The notes under the pieces were generated by a model. That model saw only the letters and a list, made by a program, of their open reading frames with translations. It was not told the origin of the DNA and made no database searches. Positions 39,159-48,147 of a DNA stretch of 64,000 nt are shown one piece after another (the first letter of the stretch is position 1; each line of letters starts with the position of its first letter). Origin of the DNA: Proteus sp. FME41 (GTDB lineage: Bacteria > Pseudomonadota > Gammaproteobacteria > Enterobacterales > Enterobacteriaceae); NCBI RefSeq assembly GCF_014897315.1, contig NZ_JABUYL010000001.1, forward strand, positions 434,001-498,000, read 5' to 3'. Made by a program: the position numbers and the translations under genes.

Positions 39159-40661
39159 ATGTCTCAGAGCAATGTTGAAATTGGTGATGAAGTTCAGGGA
39201 TGGCTAAGTGATCATCACTATAAAGAAGGTTTTTATACCGATATATCAACCGATACCTTAGAAAAAGGATTAAATGAAGCGGTTGTGCGAGCAATATCGG
39301 CAAAAAGAAACGAACCAGAGTGGATGCTGGAATTTCGTTTAGATGCTTATCGCCATTGGTTAGAAATGGAAGAACCTCATTGGTTGAAAGCTGATTATCC
39401 ATCGCTTGATTATCAGGATTATAGCTATTATTCAGCACCATCGTGTAGCTCATGCTGCGCTAATGGTAGTTGTGCTGGTGGAACAAATGAAGCGGTAGCC
39501 AGTGATAAACAAGCTGCTCAAGATTATTTAACCAAAGAAGTTGAAGACGCTTTTAATCAACTGGGTGTGCCTGTAAGAGAAGGGCAAGCGGTTGCAGTAG
39601 ATGCAATTTTTGATTCTGTATCTGTTTCAACAACATATCGTGAAGAGCTTGCTGAACATGGCATTATTTTCTGTTCATTTAGCGAAGCAATTCAAGAATA
39701 TCCTGATTTAGTGCGCCAATATTTAGGTACGGTGGTGTCTAGCCATGATAACTATTTTGCTGCACTGAATGCCGCCGTTGCCTCTGATGGTACCTTTGTC
39801 TATATTCCAAAAGGGGTACGTTGCCCAATGGAATTATCGACTTATTTTCGGATAAATGCAGCACAAACGGGCCAATTTGAACGGACGATTTTGGTCGCAG
39901 ATGAAGGCAGTTATGTTAGTTATATCGAAGGATGCTCAGCACCCGTTCGTGATACTTATCAGTTACATGCGGCTGTGGTTGAAGTTATCATTCATAAAGA
40001 TGCCGAAGTAAAATATTCCACAGTGCAAAACTGGTTTTCTGGTGGAGATAGTGAAGGCGGTATTCTTAACTTTGTGACTAAGCGTGCTATCTGCGAAGGT
40101 GAAAATGCCAAAATGTCGTGGACTCAGTCAGAAACAGGTTCTGCCATTACATGGAAATATCCAAGTGTGATTTTAAAAGGAGATAATTCAACGGCTGAAT
40201 TTTTCTCTGTTGCACTAACCAATGGTAATCAGCAAGCAGATACCGGCACTAAAATGATCCATATCGGCAAAAATACCAAATCAACCATTATCTCTAAAGG
40301 TATTTCGGCAGGTAAAAGTCAAAACAGTTACCGAGGGCTCGTGAAAATACTCCCTGGTGCGCAAAATGCACGTAATTTTACACAATGTGATTCCATGTTA
40401 ATTGGTACACAGTGTGGCGCGCATACTTTTCCTTATGTTGAAGTGATGAATAACTCAGCGCAGCTTGAACATGAAGCGACAACGTCACGTATTGGCGAAG
40501 ATCAGCTATTTTATTGTCGCCAACGTGGATTAAGTGAAGATGATGCAATCTCAATGATTGTAAATGGATTTTGTAAAGACGTGTTCTCAGAATTACCGCT
40601 GGAATTTGCTGTAGAAGCACAAAAATTATTAGCAATCAGCTTAGAACATAGCGTTGGTTAA
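39159..40661 (+). CDS. sufB: Fe-S cluster scaffold SufB
   Basis: Subunit of the SufBC2D complex on which new Fe-S clusters are built, using persulfide from SufSE. It has 500 residues (about 495 in E. coli). The beta-helix core is recognisable, with [21 protein letters not shown] near 410-430 and the C-terminal [26 protein letters not shown] Cys-rich patch ([16 protein letters not shown], about 94-109) corresponds to the variable N-terminal Cys region of the family. It lies 17 bases after sufA. Confidence 0.98.
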   Translation: MSQSNVEIGDEVQGWLSDHHYKEGFYTDISTDTLEKGLNEAVVRAISAKRNEPEWMLEFRLDAYRHWLEMEEPHWLKADYPSLDYQDYSYYSAPSCSSCCANGSCAGGTNEAVASDKQAAQDYLTKEVEDAFNQLGVPVREGQAVAVDAIFDSVSVSTTYREELAEHGIIFCSFSEAIQEYPDLVRQYLGTVVSSHDNYFAALNAAVASDGTFVYIPKGVRCPMELSTYFRINAAQTGQFERTILVADEGSYVSYIEGCSAPVRDTYQLHAAVVEVIIHKDAEVKYSTVQNWFSGGDSEGGILNFVTKRAICEGENAKMSWTQSETGSAITWKYPSVILKGDNSTAEFFSVALTNGNQQADTGTKMIHIGKNTKSTIISKGISAGKSQNSYRGLVKILPGAQNARNFTQCDSMLIGTQCGAHTFPYVEVMNNSAQLEHEATTSRIGEDQLFYCRQRGLSEDDAISMIVNGFCKDVFSELPLEFAVEAQKLLAISLEHSVG

Positions 40662-40705
40662 GCATTAACCAAATTCTGGGTATAAAGATACCGAAGGCAT
40701 ATATT

Positions 40706-41452
40706 ATGTTAGATATTAAAAATTTACATGTCAGTGTTGAAGGCAATGAAATCCTCAAAGGATTAGATTTGCATGTTCGTGCCGGTGAAGTTCATGCGAT
40801 TATGGGCCCAAATGGCTCAGGTAAAAGTACCTTGTCTGCAACGCTTGCTGGTCGTGATGAGTATGAAGTTGATGAAGGTACGATCACGTTTAAAGATAAA
40901 AATTTATTAGAATTAGAACCAGAAGATCGTGCGGGCGAAGGTGTTTTTATGGCATTTCAATATCCTGTTGAAATACCCGGTGTCAGTAATCAGTTTTTCT
41001 TACAATCTTCAGTGAATTCCGTAAGAGAATATCGTGGTCAAGAGCCGTTAGATCGGTTTGATTTCGAAGACTTTATTGAAGATAAAATTAAATTACTGGA
41101 TATGCCACAAGATTTGTTAACACGCTCTGTTAACGTAGGGTTCTCTGGTGGTGAGAAAAAACGTAACGACATTTTACAAATGGCGGCACTAGAGCCTGAA
41201 TTGTGTATTTTAGATGAAACCGATTCAGGCCTTGATATTGATGCATTAAAAATTGTGTCTAATGGTGTAAATAGCCTGCGTGATGGCAAACGTGCCTTTA
41301 TTATTGTTACGCACTATCAACGTATTCTTGATTATATTAAACCTGATTTTGTACATGTGCTTTATCAAGGGAAAATTATTAAATCAGGTGATTTCTCGTT
41401 GGCGCAAAAATTGGAGGAACAAGGTTATGGCTGGCTTATTGACCCTCAATGA
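40706..41452 (+). CDS. sufC: Fe-S cluster assembly ATPase SufC
   Basis: ABC-type ATPase that drives conformational change in SufBC2D. It has 248 residues. Walker A is GPNGSGKST (34-42), the signature FSGGEKKRNDI and Walker B CILDETDSGLD. It is soluble, with no membrane partner. Its 3' end overlaps sufD by 26 bases. Confidence 0.98.
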   Translation: MLDIKNLHVSVEGNEILKGLDLHVRAGEVHAIMGPNGSGKSTLSATLAGRDEYEVDEGTITFKDKNLLELEPEDRAGEGVFMAFQYPVEIPGVSNQFFLQSSVNSVREYRGQEPLDRFDFEDFIEDKIKLLDMPQDLLTRSVNVGFSGGEKKRNDILQMAALEPELCILDETDSGLDIDALKIVSNGVNSLRDGKRAFIIVTHYQRILDYIKPDFVHVLYQGKIIKSGDFSLAQKLEEQGYGWLIDPQ

Positions 41453-42734
41453 AAAGCGTGAAAAACAGCATCAAGTTGAATTGCGTAATCAACAAGCATT
41501 AAAGATGTTTTCGGCGTTATATCATCAACGTAAAGGTGAAGATAGCCTGAATGCACGCCATCATTGGTTGCAAGTGGAAAAAGTAGGTTTTCCAATTTAT
41601 CGCCACGAAGATTGGCATTATACGCCATTAGACGAGACGTTAAGACAGCACTATCAACAGTTACCTCCTTTTGAGGTACAAAACTTAATCGCTGAACATG
41701 CCTTATCGCTTGATTGCTATCGTGTTGTGATGGTAAATGGTACATTTTCACCAATAGAAAGCAGCAAAGAATTTGGCCCTTACCAAGTGACGTTATTGGA
41801 TAATCAGAGCGAATTACCAGAAGCTATCAATAGTGAAATTTTCTTACATTTAGTTGAAAGTTTGGCACCACACCCTTTGTTAATTACGCTGAAAAAGGGG
41901 GTTATTGCAGATAAGCCGCTTTATATCCTCAATATTACTCAGGGCGAGCATAAAACAGAGGTGAATAGCGCGAATTATCGTTTTCACCTTGATGTGGGTG
42001 CAAATACACAGATGCAAGTGATTGAGCACTATATCAGCAGTGATAATGAAAATCGTCATTTTACAGGTGCTAGATTAACGGCAACTATCGGTGATAACGC
42101 CTCTTTTAACCATATCAAATTAAATTTTGAAAATGCAGAAAGTCAGCATTTTGCTCATAACGATCTCACAGTAGGCCGTGATGCTCGGGTTCATAGTTAT
42201 GCTTTTTTATTAGGCGGTAAGCTTAGCCGACATCACACCAGTTCTGCGCTTAAGGGTGAAAATACAGCACTTTCAATGAATAGCGTTGTGTTACCTAAAG
42301 CAGGTGAAATTGCTGATACTCGTACATGGTTAGTACATGGTGAGAAGAACTGTCAAAGTCGTCAACTGCATAAAACGATTGCAATGGATGCAGGAAAGGC
42401 GGTATTTAACGGAATGATCACTGTAACACCGCAAGCATTAAAAACAGATGGTCAAATGACCAATAACAATCTGTTGTTAGGCGAGAAAGCACAAATCGAT
42501 ACTAAGCCACAGCTTGAAATTTATGCTGATGACGTGAAATGTAGCCACGGTGCAACCGTAGGGCGAATCGATGATGAACAGTTGTTTTATTTGCGCTCAC
42601 GCGGTATTTCATTAAGTGAAGCACGTAAAATGATCATCCATGCATTTGCTGCTGAGTTAACTGAATCATTAGAAAACAGTGTAATTAAAGCGCGGGTATT
42701 AGACAGAATTAATCAGCGCTTATTAGAGGTATAA
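41427..42734 (+). CDS. sufD: Fe-S cluster scaffold partner SufD
   Basis: Paralogue of SufB and partner in the SufBC2D complex. The start at 41427 (MAGLLTLNEKREKQ) matches the MAGL N-terminus of E. coli SufD, has GGAGG about 9 bases upstream and gives 435 residues (423 in E. coli). A frame reaching back to 41280 lies in sufC and is rejected. The C-terminal part has SHGATVGRIDDEQLFYLRSRGIS. It overlaps sufC by 26 bases, implying coupled translation and so matched subunit ratios. Confidence 0.96.
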   Translation: MAGLLTLNEKREKQHQVELRNQQALKMFSALYHQRKGEDSLNARHHWLQVEKVGFPIYRHEDWHYTPLDETLRQHYQQLPPFEVQNLIAEHALSLDCYRVVMVNGTFSPIESSKEFGPYQVTLLDNQSELPEAINSEIFLHLVESLAPHPLLITLKKGVIADKPLYILNITQGEHKTEVNSANYRFHLDVGANTQMQVIEHYISSDNENRHFTGARLTATIGDNASFNHIKLNFENAESQHFAHNDLTVGRDARVHSYAFLLGGKLSRHHTSSALKGENTALSMNSVVLPKAGEIADTRTWLVHGEKNCQSRQLHKTIAMDAGKAVFNGMITVTPQALKTDGQMTNNNLLLGEKAQIDTKPQLEIYADDVKCSHGATVGRIDDEQLFYLRSRGISLSEARKMIIHAFAAELTESLENSVIKARVLDRINQRLLEV

Positions 42735-42744
42735 ATAGGCAATT

Positions 42745-43983
42745 ATGACGCATTCCATTGAAAAAGCACGAGATGATTTTCCCATTCTTTCACAACAGGT
42801 GAAAGGAAAACCTCTGGTCTATCTCGACAGTGCCGCAAGTGCTCAGAAACCGGCTTGCGTCATTGAACATGAAACGCAATTTGCCTTAACACAATATGCC
42901 GCGGTTCACCGCGGCATTCATACGCTAAGTGCAAATGCAACAACCTTAGTTGAAGATGTTCGTAAAAAAGCCTGTAATTTTTTAGGTGCTAATAGTGAAG
43001 AAGAGATCATTTTTGTCAAAGGAACGACAGAAGGGATTAACTTAATTGCGAATGTTTATAGCCAACGATTCTTAAATGATGGTGACAATATCATCATTAC
43101 TGAAATGGAACATCATGCGAATATTGTTCCGTGGTATATGCTAGCAAAACAATATGGGTTTAATGTTCGTATTTTGCCATTATTACAAGACGGCACACTC
43201 GATTTAACTCAGCTACCTCATTTAATTGATGAGCGTACTAAATTACTTAGCATAACTCACCAATCAAACGTATTAGGCACAGTTAATCCTATTGTACAAA
43301 TTATTGATGATGCTCGTCGCTATGCCATTGAACAAGGTGGTGAGTTACATGTGTTGGTGGATGGTGCTCAAAGTGCAATGCATCAATCTATCGATGTATT
43401 ACAGCTTGATTGTGACTTTTTTGTTTGTAGTGGGCATAAACTTTATGGCCCTACAGGCATTGGGTTGTTGTATGGTAAAAAAGCCATACTTGATGAGTTA
43501 CCACCTTGGGAAGGCGGTGGTGCAATGATAAAACATGTCCATATCAATGGTGATATTACTTATGCGGATGCGCCTTGGCGTTTTGAAGCAGGCACTCCTA
43601 ACATTCTGGGGATGATTGGCTTAGGTGCAGCATTAGACTATCTTTCAAATTTAGGCATGAATAATATTGCAGAATATGAAAATAGCATAATGGAGTATGC
43701 ACAAGAACAGCTACAAAAAGTAAAATCATTAACGCTGTATGGCAATGATTCTCGCCAAGGTGTGATAGCCTTTAATTTAGGTAAACATCACGCTTATGAT
43801 GTGGGTGCTTTTCTTGATAATTATGGTATTGCTATTCGTACAGGACATCATTGTGCGATGCCAATTATGGATTATTATCAGGTTTCTGCAATGTGTCGCG
43901 CTTCTTTAGGGCTGTATACCAATAAAAATGATATAGATGCACTGGTGAATGCGCTATTGCGTGTCGAAATGCTATTAGGTTAA
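42745..43983 (+). CDS. sufS: Cysteine desulfurase SufS
   Basis: PLP-dependent group II desulfurase that takes sulfur from cysteine for cluster assembly. It has 412 residues. The PLP lysine is Lys232 in [11 protein letters not shown], and the persulfide-bearing Cys370 is in [12 protein letters not shown]. These are the expected SufS/CsdA signatures; the operon context settles SufS. Confidence 0.97.
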   Translation: MTHSIEKARDDFPILSQQVKGKPLVYLDSAASAQKPACVIEHETQFALTQYAAVHRGIHTLSANATTLVEDVRKKACNFLGANSEEEIIFVKGTTEGINLIANVYSQRFLNDGDNIIITEMEHHANIVPWYMLAKQYGFNVRILPLLQDGTLDLTQLPHLIDERTKLLSITHQSNVLGTVNPIVQIIDDARRYAIEQGGELHVLVDGAQSAMHQSIDVLQLDCDFFVCSGHKLYGPTGIGLLYGKKAILDELPPWEGGGAMIKHVHINGDITYADAPWRFEAGTPNILGMIGLGAALDYLSNLGMNNIAEYENSIMEYAQEQLQKVKSLTLYGNDSRQGVIAFNLGKHHAYDVGAFLDNYGIAIRTGHHCAMPIMDYYQVSAMCRASLGLYTNKNDIDALVNALLRVEMLLG

Positions 43984-44006
43984 AGATTAAAACAAAGAGG
44001 TTATTC

Positions 44007-44435
44007 ATGGCAGTTGCTAATTTGCCAGATGAAGCAAAATTATTACGCAATTTTTCCCGTTGTCAGGATTGGGAACAACGTTATCTTTATATGATGGAAT
44101 TAGGTGAGCGTCTCACTCCTTTAACAGATGAACAACGTATTTCAGCTAATTTTATTGAAGGTTGTCAAAGCCAAGTGTGGATAGCCGTTTCTCTTAATGA
44201 GAATAAACAACTTGTGCTGGCGGGCGATAGTGACGCTGGCATTGTGAAAGGGCTTGTTGCTTTGGTGATTATCTTATTTCAAGGTAAAACTATCGAACAA
44301 GCACTTGCGACAGATATCAAACATTACTTCTCATCATTAGCACTAGAAAGTCACTTAACGCCATCTCGTACGCAAGGTTTGCATGCAATGGTAACAACAC
44401 TTATTAAGCGTTTTTCAGAATACACTGTAGCGTAA
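44007..44435 (+). CDS. sufE: Sulfur acceptor SufE
   Basis: Takes the persulfide from SufS and boosts its activity, passing sulfur to SufB. It has 142 residues. The acceptor Cys53 is in FIEGCQSQVWI. It starts 23 bases after sufS and is the last gene of the operon. Confidence 0.96.
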   Translation: MAVANLPDEAKLLRNFSRCQDWEQRYLYMMELGERLTPLTDEQRISANFIEGCQSQVWIAVSLNENKQLVLAGDSDAGIVKGLVALVIILFQGKTIEQALATDIKHYFSSLALESHLTPSRTQGLHAMVTTLIKRFSEYTVA

Positions 44436-44463
44436 ATGTTACCCGATCCCACATTAATGATCT

Positions 44464-44530
44464 AAACTGACTAATTATATGAATAGCATAACAATGATAG
44501 TGTTATCATCATAATAGTCAGTTTATTTTA
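44464..44530 (+). terminator. Nested inverted repeat between sufE and ldtE
   Basis: Outer arms aaactgacta (44464-44473) and tagtcagttt (44515-44524) continue inward as attat/ataat with one bulge. An inner perfect palindrome ATGATA-GTGT-TATCAT (44494-44509) closes the fold. A T-rich tail follows. It is probably the suf terminator; the inner palindrome could also be an operator for ldtE. Confidence 0.55.
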
Positions 44531-44552
44531 TTTCTAACACACGGGATAAACG

Positions 44553-45470
44553 ATGAAAAAATGGTTAACTCTCTTGGGTGTATCACTGTTAGGGATAAGT
44601 AGTCACTTATCTTATGCCACAGAATACCTGCTACCTGCTGATGGCCAGCGTATTATTGGTGATAACCAGTCGTACATTGTGCCTGATGATAAACGTTCAC
44701 TTGAAGCAATTGCGTCTGAATACCAAGTTGGATTGCTTAATATGATGGAAGCAAACCCAGGTATTGACCCTCTTTTACCTGAGGCAGGGAAAACATTAAC
44801 TATTCCGTTGCAGATGATTTTACCGGACACTGTTCGTAAAGGTATTGTGATCAATCTTGCTGAATTACGGCTTTATTATTATCCCAAAGAGGGAGGAACG
44901 GTTGATGTTTATCCCATTGGTATTGGTCAATTAGGGCGAGAAACACCTGAAATGGTGACCACTATCTCTCAACTTATAAAAGATCCTACTTGGACACCGA
45001 CAACAAATATTCGTAAAAATTATGCAGCAAAAGGGATCACATTACCTGCGGTGGTTCCTGCTGGCCCTGAAAACCCAATGGGAGCATATGCGTTAAGACT
45101 GTCACACAGTCGAGGTGAATACCTTATTCATGGTACTAACGCAGATTTTGGTATTGGTTTAAGAGTGAGTTCAGGTTGTATTCGCTTACGCCCTAATGAT
45201 ATTGAAACCCTATTCAATGTGGTGCCAAAAGGCAGTCGAGTCCAAATCATTAACAAACCGATTAAATTTACAGAAACGGCAGATGGCAGGCAATTTATTG
45301 AAGTTCATCAGCCATTATCACGTAATGAAGATGACGATCCACAAACTATGCCGCTTACTTTTACTAAACAATTTAATGCTTGGTATGAAAGTGGCAAGGT
45401 AGATAAAGACAAAGCGGATGCTGAGCTCATTCGACGTTCGGGTATTCCTGTTGATGTAACATTATATTAA
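44553..45470 (+). CDS. ldtE: L,D-transpeptidase, LdtE type
   Basis: Periplasmic cell-wall enzyme of the YkuD family, which makes 3-3 cross-links in peptidoglycan (LdtD/LdtE) or links Lpp (LdtA/B/C). It has 305 residues, with a signal peptide cut near residue 22 (SYA-TE), a LysM-like region (about 40-86) and a YkuD domain (about 95-230) with His193 (IHGTNADFG) and catalytic Cys209 (SSGCIRL). The place between suf and lpp is that of E. coli ynhG/ldtE. The LdtE assignment is by synteny. Confidence 0.9.
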   Translation: MKKWLTLLGVSLLGISSHLSYATEYLLPADGQRIIGDNQSYIVPDDKRSLEAIASEYQVGLLNMMEANPGIDPLLPEAGKTLTIPLQMILPDTVRKGIVINLAELRLYYYPKEGGTVDVYPIGIGQLGRETPEMVTTISQLIKDPTWTPTTNIRKNYAAKGITLPAVVPAGPENPMGAYALRLSHSRGEYLIHGTNADFGIGLRVSSGCIRLRPNDIETLFNVVPKGSRVQIINKPIKFTETADGRQFIEVHQPLSRNEDDDPQTMPLTFTKQFNAWYESGKVDKDKADAELIRRSGIPVDVTLY

Positions 45471-45486
45471 TACAATATTTTATTAA

Positions 45487-45514
45487 ACAGATGCTTAAGG
45501 CATCTGTTTTTTTA
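45487..45514 (+). terminator. Intrinsic terminator after ldtE
   Basis: 8-bp stem acagatgc (45487-45494) and gcatctgt (45500-45507), loop ttaag, then T-run. Confidence 0.92.
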
Positions 45515-45632
45515 TATGAGTGATAAAGTTGAAAACACACTCATAGGGCAAAAGGCGTATTTTTAACATTAAATTAACGTTATTATCTTTAATATGAATA
45601 GCCTCTTTTATTGATATAAGGAAATAGATGTT

Positions 45633-46337
45633 ATGATAAACGGCTCAAATAATACTCCTCGTACGGCTAGTATTTCTGAACGTATTACTATTGGTGTTGA
45701 AAATAAATGTAGTCAATTGGCAAATGTAGTCGCTGCAATAAAAAATAGTACAGAAACTTTTTTTATGGGAAGTGAAGCGAAAAGACAACAGAATACGAAT
45801 AAAACATGTGGTGAGCTAATTCAGCGGATCTCATCACAAACAAAAAATTATGAATATGAAGTATTAGATGTAAAAAAATTGAATGGCAGTGGGTGTATTA
45901 GTACTAGGTTCACCCATAAAACATTGACTAATGATGTGACTAAATTATTCTGTTCCATAAAAAATGAATTGTTGAATCAAACACATAAAACACTATCGTG
46001 CACGCACGGCCATCCTGATAAATCAGTTAATATAATACTGGCGACACTGTATCAGGTTTATCAACAGGCTGATAAATTTATTCAGAAGAATATTAATCCT
46101 GGTCATAATGATTTATTAAAATCACAGATATTTGAATTAATTAGTAATAATTTTATTATTGAAAGTGATCGGCAAATGACTCAAAACGATAATGTTATTG
46201 AACTCCTTAAAAATATAAATAAAAACCATAAAGATACATTACATTCGCAAAAAGAAATATCGAAAGAAAAAATAGAATATAAAATTGATAGATACGACAA
46301 GATCCAAGAAAATTTAAAAGAGAGTTTTTTTATGTAA
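45633..46337 (+). CDS. Orphan protein of unknown function
   Basis: A 234-residue protein I do not recognise. It has no signal peptide and no hydrophobic helix. It is rich in Asn, Lys, Ile, Ser and Thr, and the last 60 residues (from about 170) are strongly charged and helical, probably coiled coil (KNHKDTLHSQKEISKEKIEY). A Cys/His stretch, LSCTHGHPDKS (about 127-137), is a possible metal site. AAGGA lies about 10 bases before the ATG. It stands between ldtE and lpp, which are adjacent in E. coli, so it is an insertion with its own terminator. The codon usage looks more AT-rich than its neighbours. Composition resembles that of secreted effectors, but that is only a suggestion. Confidence 0.75.
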   Translation: MINGSNNTPRTASISERITIGVENKCSQLANVVAAIKNSTETFFMGSEAKRQQNTNKTCGELIQRISSQTKNYEYEVLDVKKLNGSGCISTRFTHKTLTNDVTKLFCSIKNELLNQTHKTLSCTHGHPDKSVNIILATLYQVYQQADKFIQKNINPGHNDLLKSQIFELISNNFIIESDRQMTQNDNVIELLKNINKNHKDTLHSQKEISKEKIEYKIDRYDKIQENLKESFFM

Positions 46338-46357
46338 AATCTTATGGCATATAAACC

Positions 46358-46384
46358 AAAGCCCTAACTATGTTAGGGCTTTGT
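46358..46384 (+). terminator. Shared bidirectional terminator
   Basis: 10-bp perfect stem aaagccctaa (46358-46367) and ttagggcttt (46373-46382), loop ctatg. It lies between the convergent orphan gene and lpp, with A/T flanks on both sides. Confidence 0.85.
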
Positions 46385-46431
46385 AATTAATGCTTATCTA
46401 AAAATTGTTTTCAGCGTATAGGCGAGTCAAC

Positions 46432-46671
46432 TTATTTTTTATAAGTAGTGACTTGGTTATCTAAACGTTGATTAGCACGAGCCGCTTCATCGTAAGCTGA
46501 TTTTGCAGCAGCTTGAGCAGATTGTACATCACTGCTTAGTTGTTGAACTTGAGTATTCAGGCGGCTTACATCAGAAGAGATTTGATCTAATTGTGCATTA
46601 TTACTAGAAGAACAACCTGCTAATAAGCCTGAAGCCAGAATTACTGCACCTAGTACAAGTTTCGCTTTCAT
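46432..46671 (-). CDS. lpp: Major outer membrane lipoprotein (Braun lipoprotein)
   Basis: Abundant lipoprotein that ties the outer membrane to peptidoglycan through its C-terminal lysine. It has 79 residues. The signal peptide ends in LLAGC (Cys20); the mature part is a trimeric coiled coil with the heptad pattern [22 protein letters not shown] and ends in TTYKK, which supplies the lysine for cross-linking. ldtE-type enzymes are close by. Confidence 0.98.
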   Translation of the reverse strand: MKAKLVLGAVILASGLLAGCSSSNNAQLDQISSDVSRLNTQVQQLSSDVQSAQAAAKSAYDEAARANQRLDNQVTTYKK

Positions 46672-46809
46672 AGTGACAACCTCTATTATTAGTTTGTGTT
46701 AAGGAACAAGTAGCATTTATATGAAGCCATGAATAAGTATGGCACAGATATAAGGAAATGCAGGATTTATTTACCATATTCTACTTATTCATTAATTGAA
46801 CAATAGAAA

Positions 46810-46858
46810 AAATAACACCTAAAACGCAAATATTCAGTACAAAAAATGCGTGTTATTT
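46810..46858 (-). terminator. Terminator-like hairpin after the choloylglycine hydrolase gene
   Basis: 9-bp arms aaataacac (46810-46818) and gtgttattt (46850-46858) with partial inner pairing (gca/tgc). On the minus strand a run of T follows. It separates this gene from the lpp promoter. Confidence 0.6.
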
Positions 46859-46936
46859 CACAAAAGAATTTTATTCATAAAAGTCTGATAGAAAAACATT
46901 TTATCTGTGGTTTTTTATTGTTATTTCTATTTTTAC

Positions 46937-47995
46937 TTATAAAGCACCTTCTAAATTTACTTTTATGAAAATAGGTTCTGCTTCATTTTCAAACGAATTA
47001 AGTGTGAATTTCTGGAAATTAAGATTGTTGTATCCTCTAAAAAAAAGGATCCCGCGTGTTAAATCTGTAAGTGTGGTCCATACGGCAAATTCACTGGTAT
47101 GAAGCGATGTTAACGTGTCGTGACCCAGTAGCGGATCGATCGTGGAATTTTTAGGACGATCAAAACGATTCATAATATGTGAAAGCTCAACAAGTTGCAT
47201 ATCAGGATCAGCAACTTTGTGATAGTAGGTTGTGTAATAAACGGCACGAATAAATCTATCTACAGACGTATCAGAGCTGGGTAATGATGCTAAAGCAATC
47301 CCGCTATCGGGTTGTTTCACTTTAATATTTCCCAGTGTACTGGTGGAAATATTAACATTAGAAAGGTGAGTGTAATTATTTAAGTGAGTAAGATGCCATG
47401 GAAATAAAGGGCCATTAGTCATGCAATAAGTCGGATTATCATAAATATGCAAATGACCATCAGAAACTTCAACAACAATACAAGCTCCGCTTTTATCATA
47501 AAAGGCATAATGAAAAGGACTAGGTAAATTGCGTAAAAGTAAGAGTTTTTGTGACCAAAAAGCTGTTTTAGGAATAGCTTGTTTTAACTCATCAACGTTT
47601 GCATATTGTGCTAAAGCCCATTCACCAATTGCCGCAATAGGGACTGATGTTGCGTAATGTTCTGGGTTAATATCATCGAGCTTTGAGTCAGGGAGCATAT
47701 TCAAACTAAAAGAAAGCCCCTGAGTATTTACACCTTCAAGCACATCTTTTGTTCCTGCTAAATTAATCGGCGCTGTAATGGCGATAAAAGGGTATTTAAC
47801 CGCATATTTTAGTCCTGGTGTACCGTCAGGGGCATTTTGTTGAAAAGTATGTGCTTTAGGATAATAAGCCAATATTGAAGCAGGTTTATCTGCTGAAAAC
47901 TCCATTGTTCTACCATGATAGACTCGATTTTTCTTATCAGTGATAGCAAGAGTTGTGCAAGCAAAGACATTGGTATTTATTGTGTCATCCAGCAT
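46937..47995 (-). CDS. Choloylglycine hydrolase / penicillin V acylase family enzyme
   Basis: Ntn-hydrolase of the linear amide C-N hydrolase group, 352 residues, no evident signal peptide. The nucleophile is almost certainly Cys13 in VFACTTLAI, so a 12-residue propeptide must be removed to free it. Other family positions are present: Arg29 (HGRTMEF), Asn in FSLNMLP, Asn in YCMTNGPLF and Arg in SVDRFIRA. The Asp usual after the Arg motif (GRNMD or GRTMD) is Glu32 here. Substrates of the family include bile salts, penicillin V and acyl-homoserine lactones; which one cannot be told. It lies between lpp and pykF, which adjoin in E. coli. Confidence 0.88.
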   Translation of the reverse strand: MLDDTINTNVFACTTLAITDKKNRVYHGRTMEFSADKPASILAYYPKAHTFQQNAPDGTPGLKYAVKYPFIAITAPINLAGTKDVLEGVNTQGLSFSLNMLPDSKLDDINPEHYATSVPIAAIGEWALAQYANVDELKQAIPKTAFWSQKLLLLRNLPSPFHYAFYDKSGACIVVEVSDGHLHIYDNPTYCMTNGPLFPWHLTHLNNYTHLSNVNISTSTLGNIKVKQPDSGIALASLPSSDTSVDRFIRAVYYTTYYHKVADPDMQLVELSHIMNRFDRPKNSTIDPLLGHDTLTSLHTSEFAVWTTLTDLTRGILFFRGYNNLNFQKFTLNSFENEAEPIFIKVNLEGAL

Positions 47996-48090
47996 TTTAT
48001 ATCCTTAATTTGTATATAAATAAAAAAGGGATATTAAAAGGATAGAAGAAATAATGATGACAAGAGAAAAAATGAGCAGGTTAAAAGTGA

Positions 48091-48125
48091 ATAATAAAAA
48101 AAACGCCACTTTAAAAGTGGCGTTT
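48091..48125 (-). terminator. Intrinsic terminator after pykF
   Basis: Arms aaacgccact and agtggcgttt (48101-48110 and 48116-48125) with an AT loop. On the minus strand it runs into a T-tract. It lies 22 bases beyond the pykF stop. Confidence 0.9.
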
Positions 48126-48147
48126 ACACTATTAACGTACTATTAAA

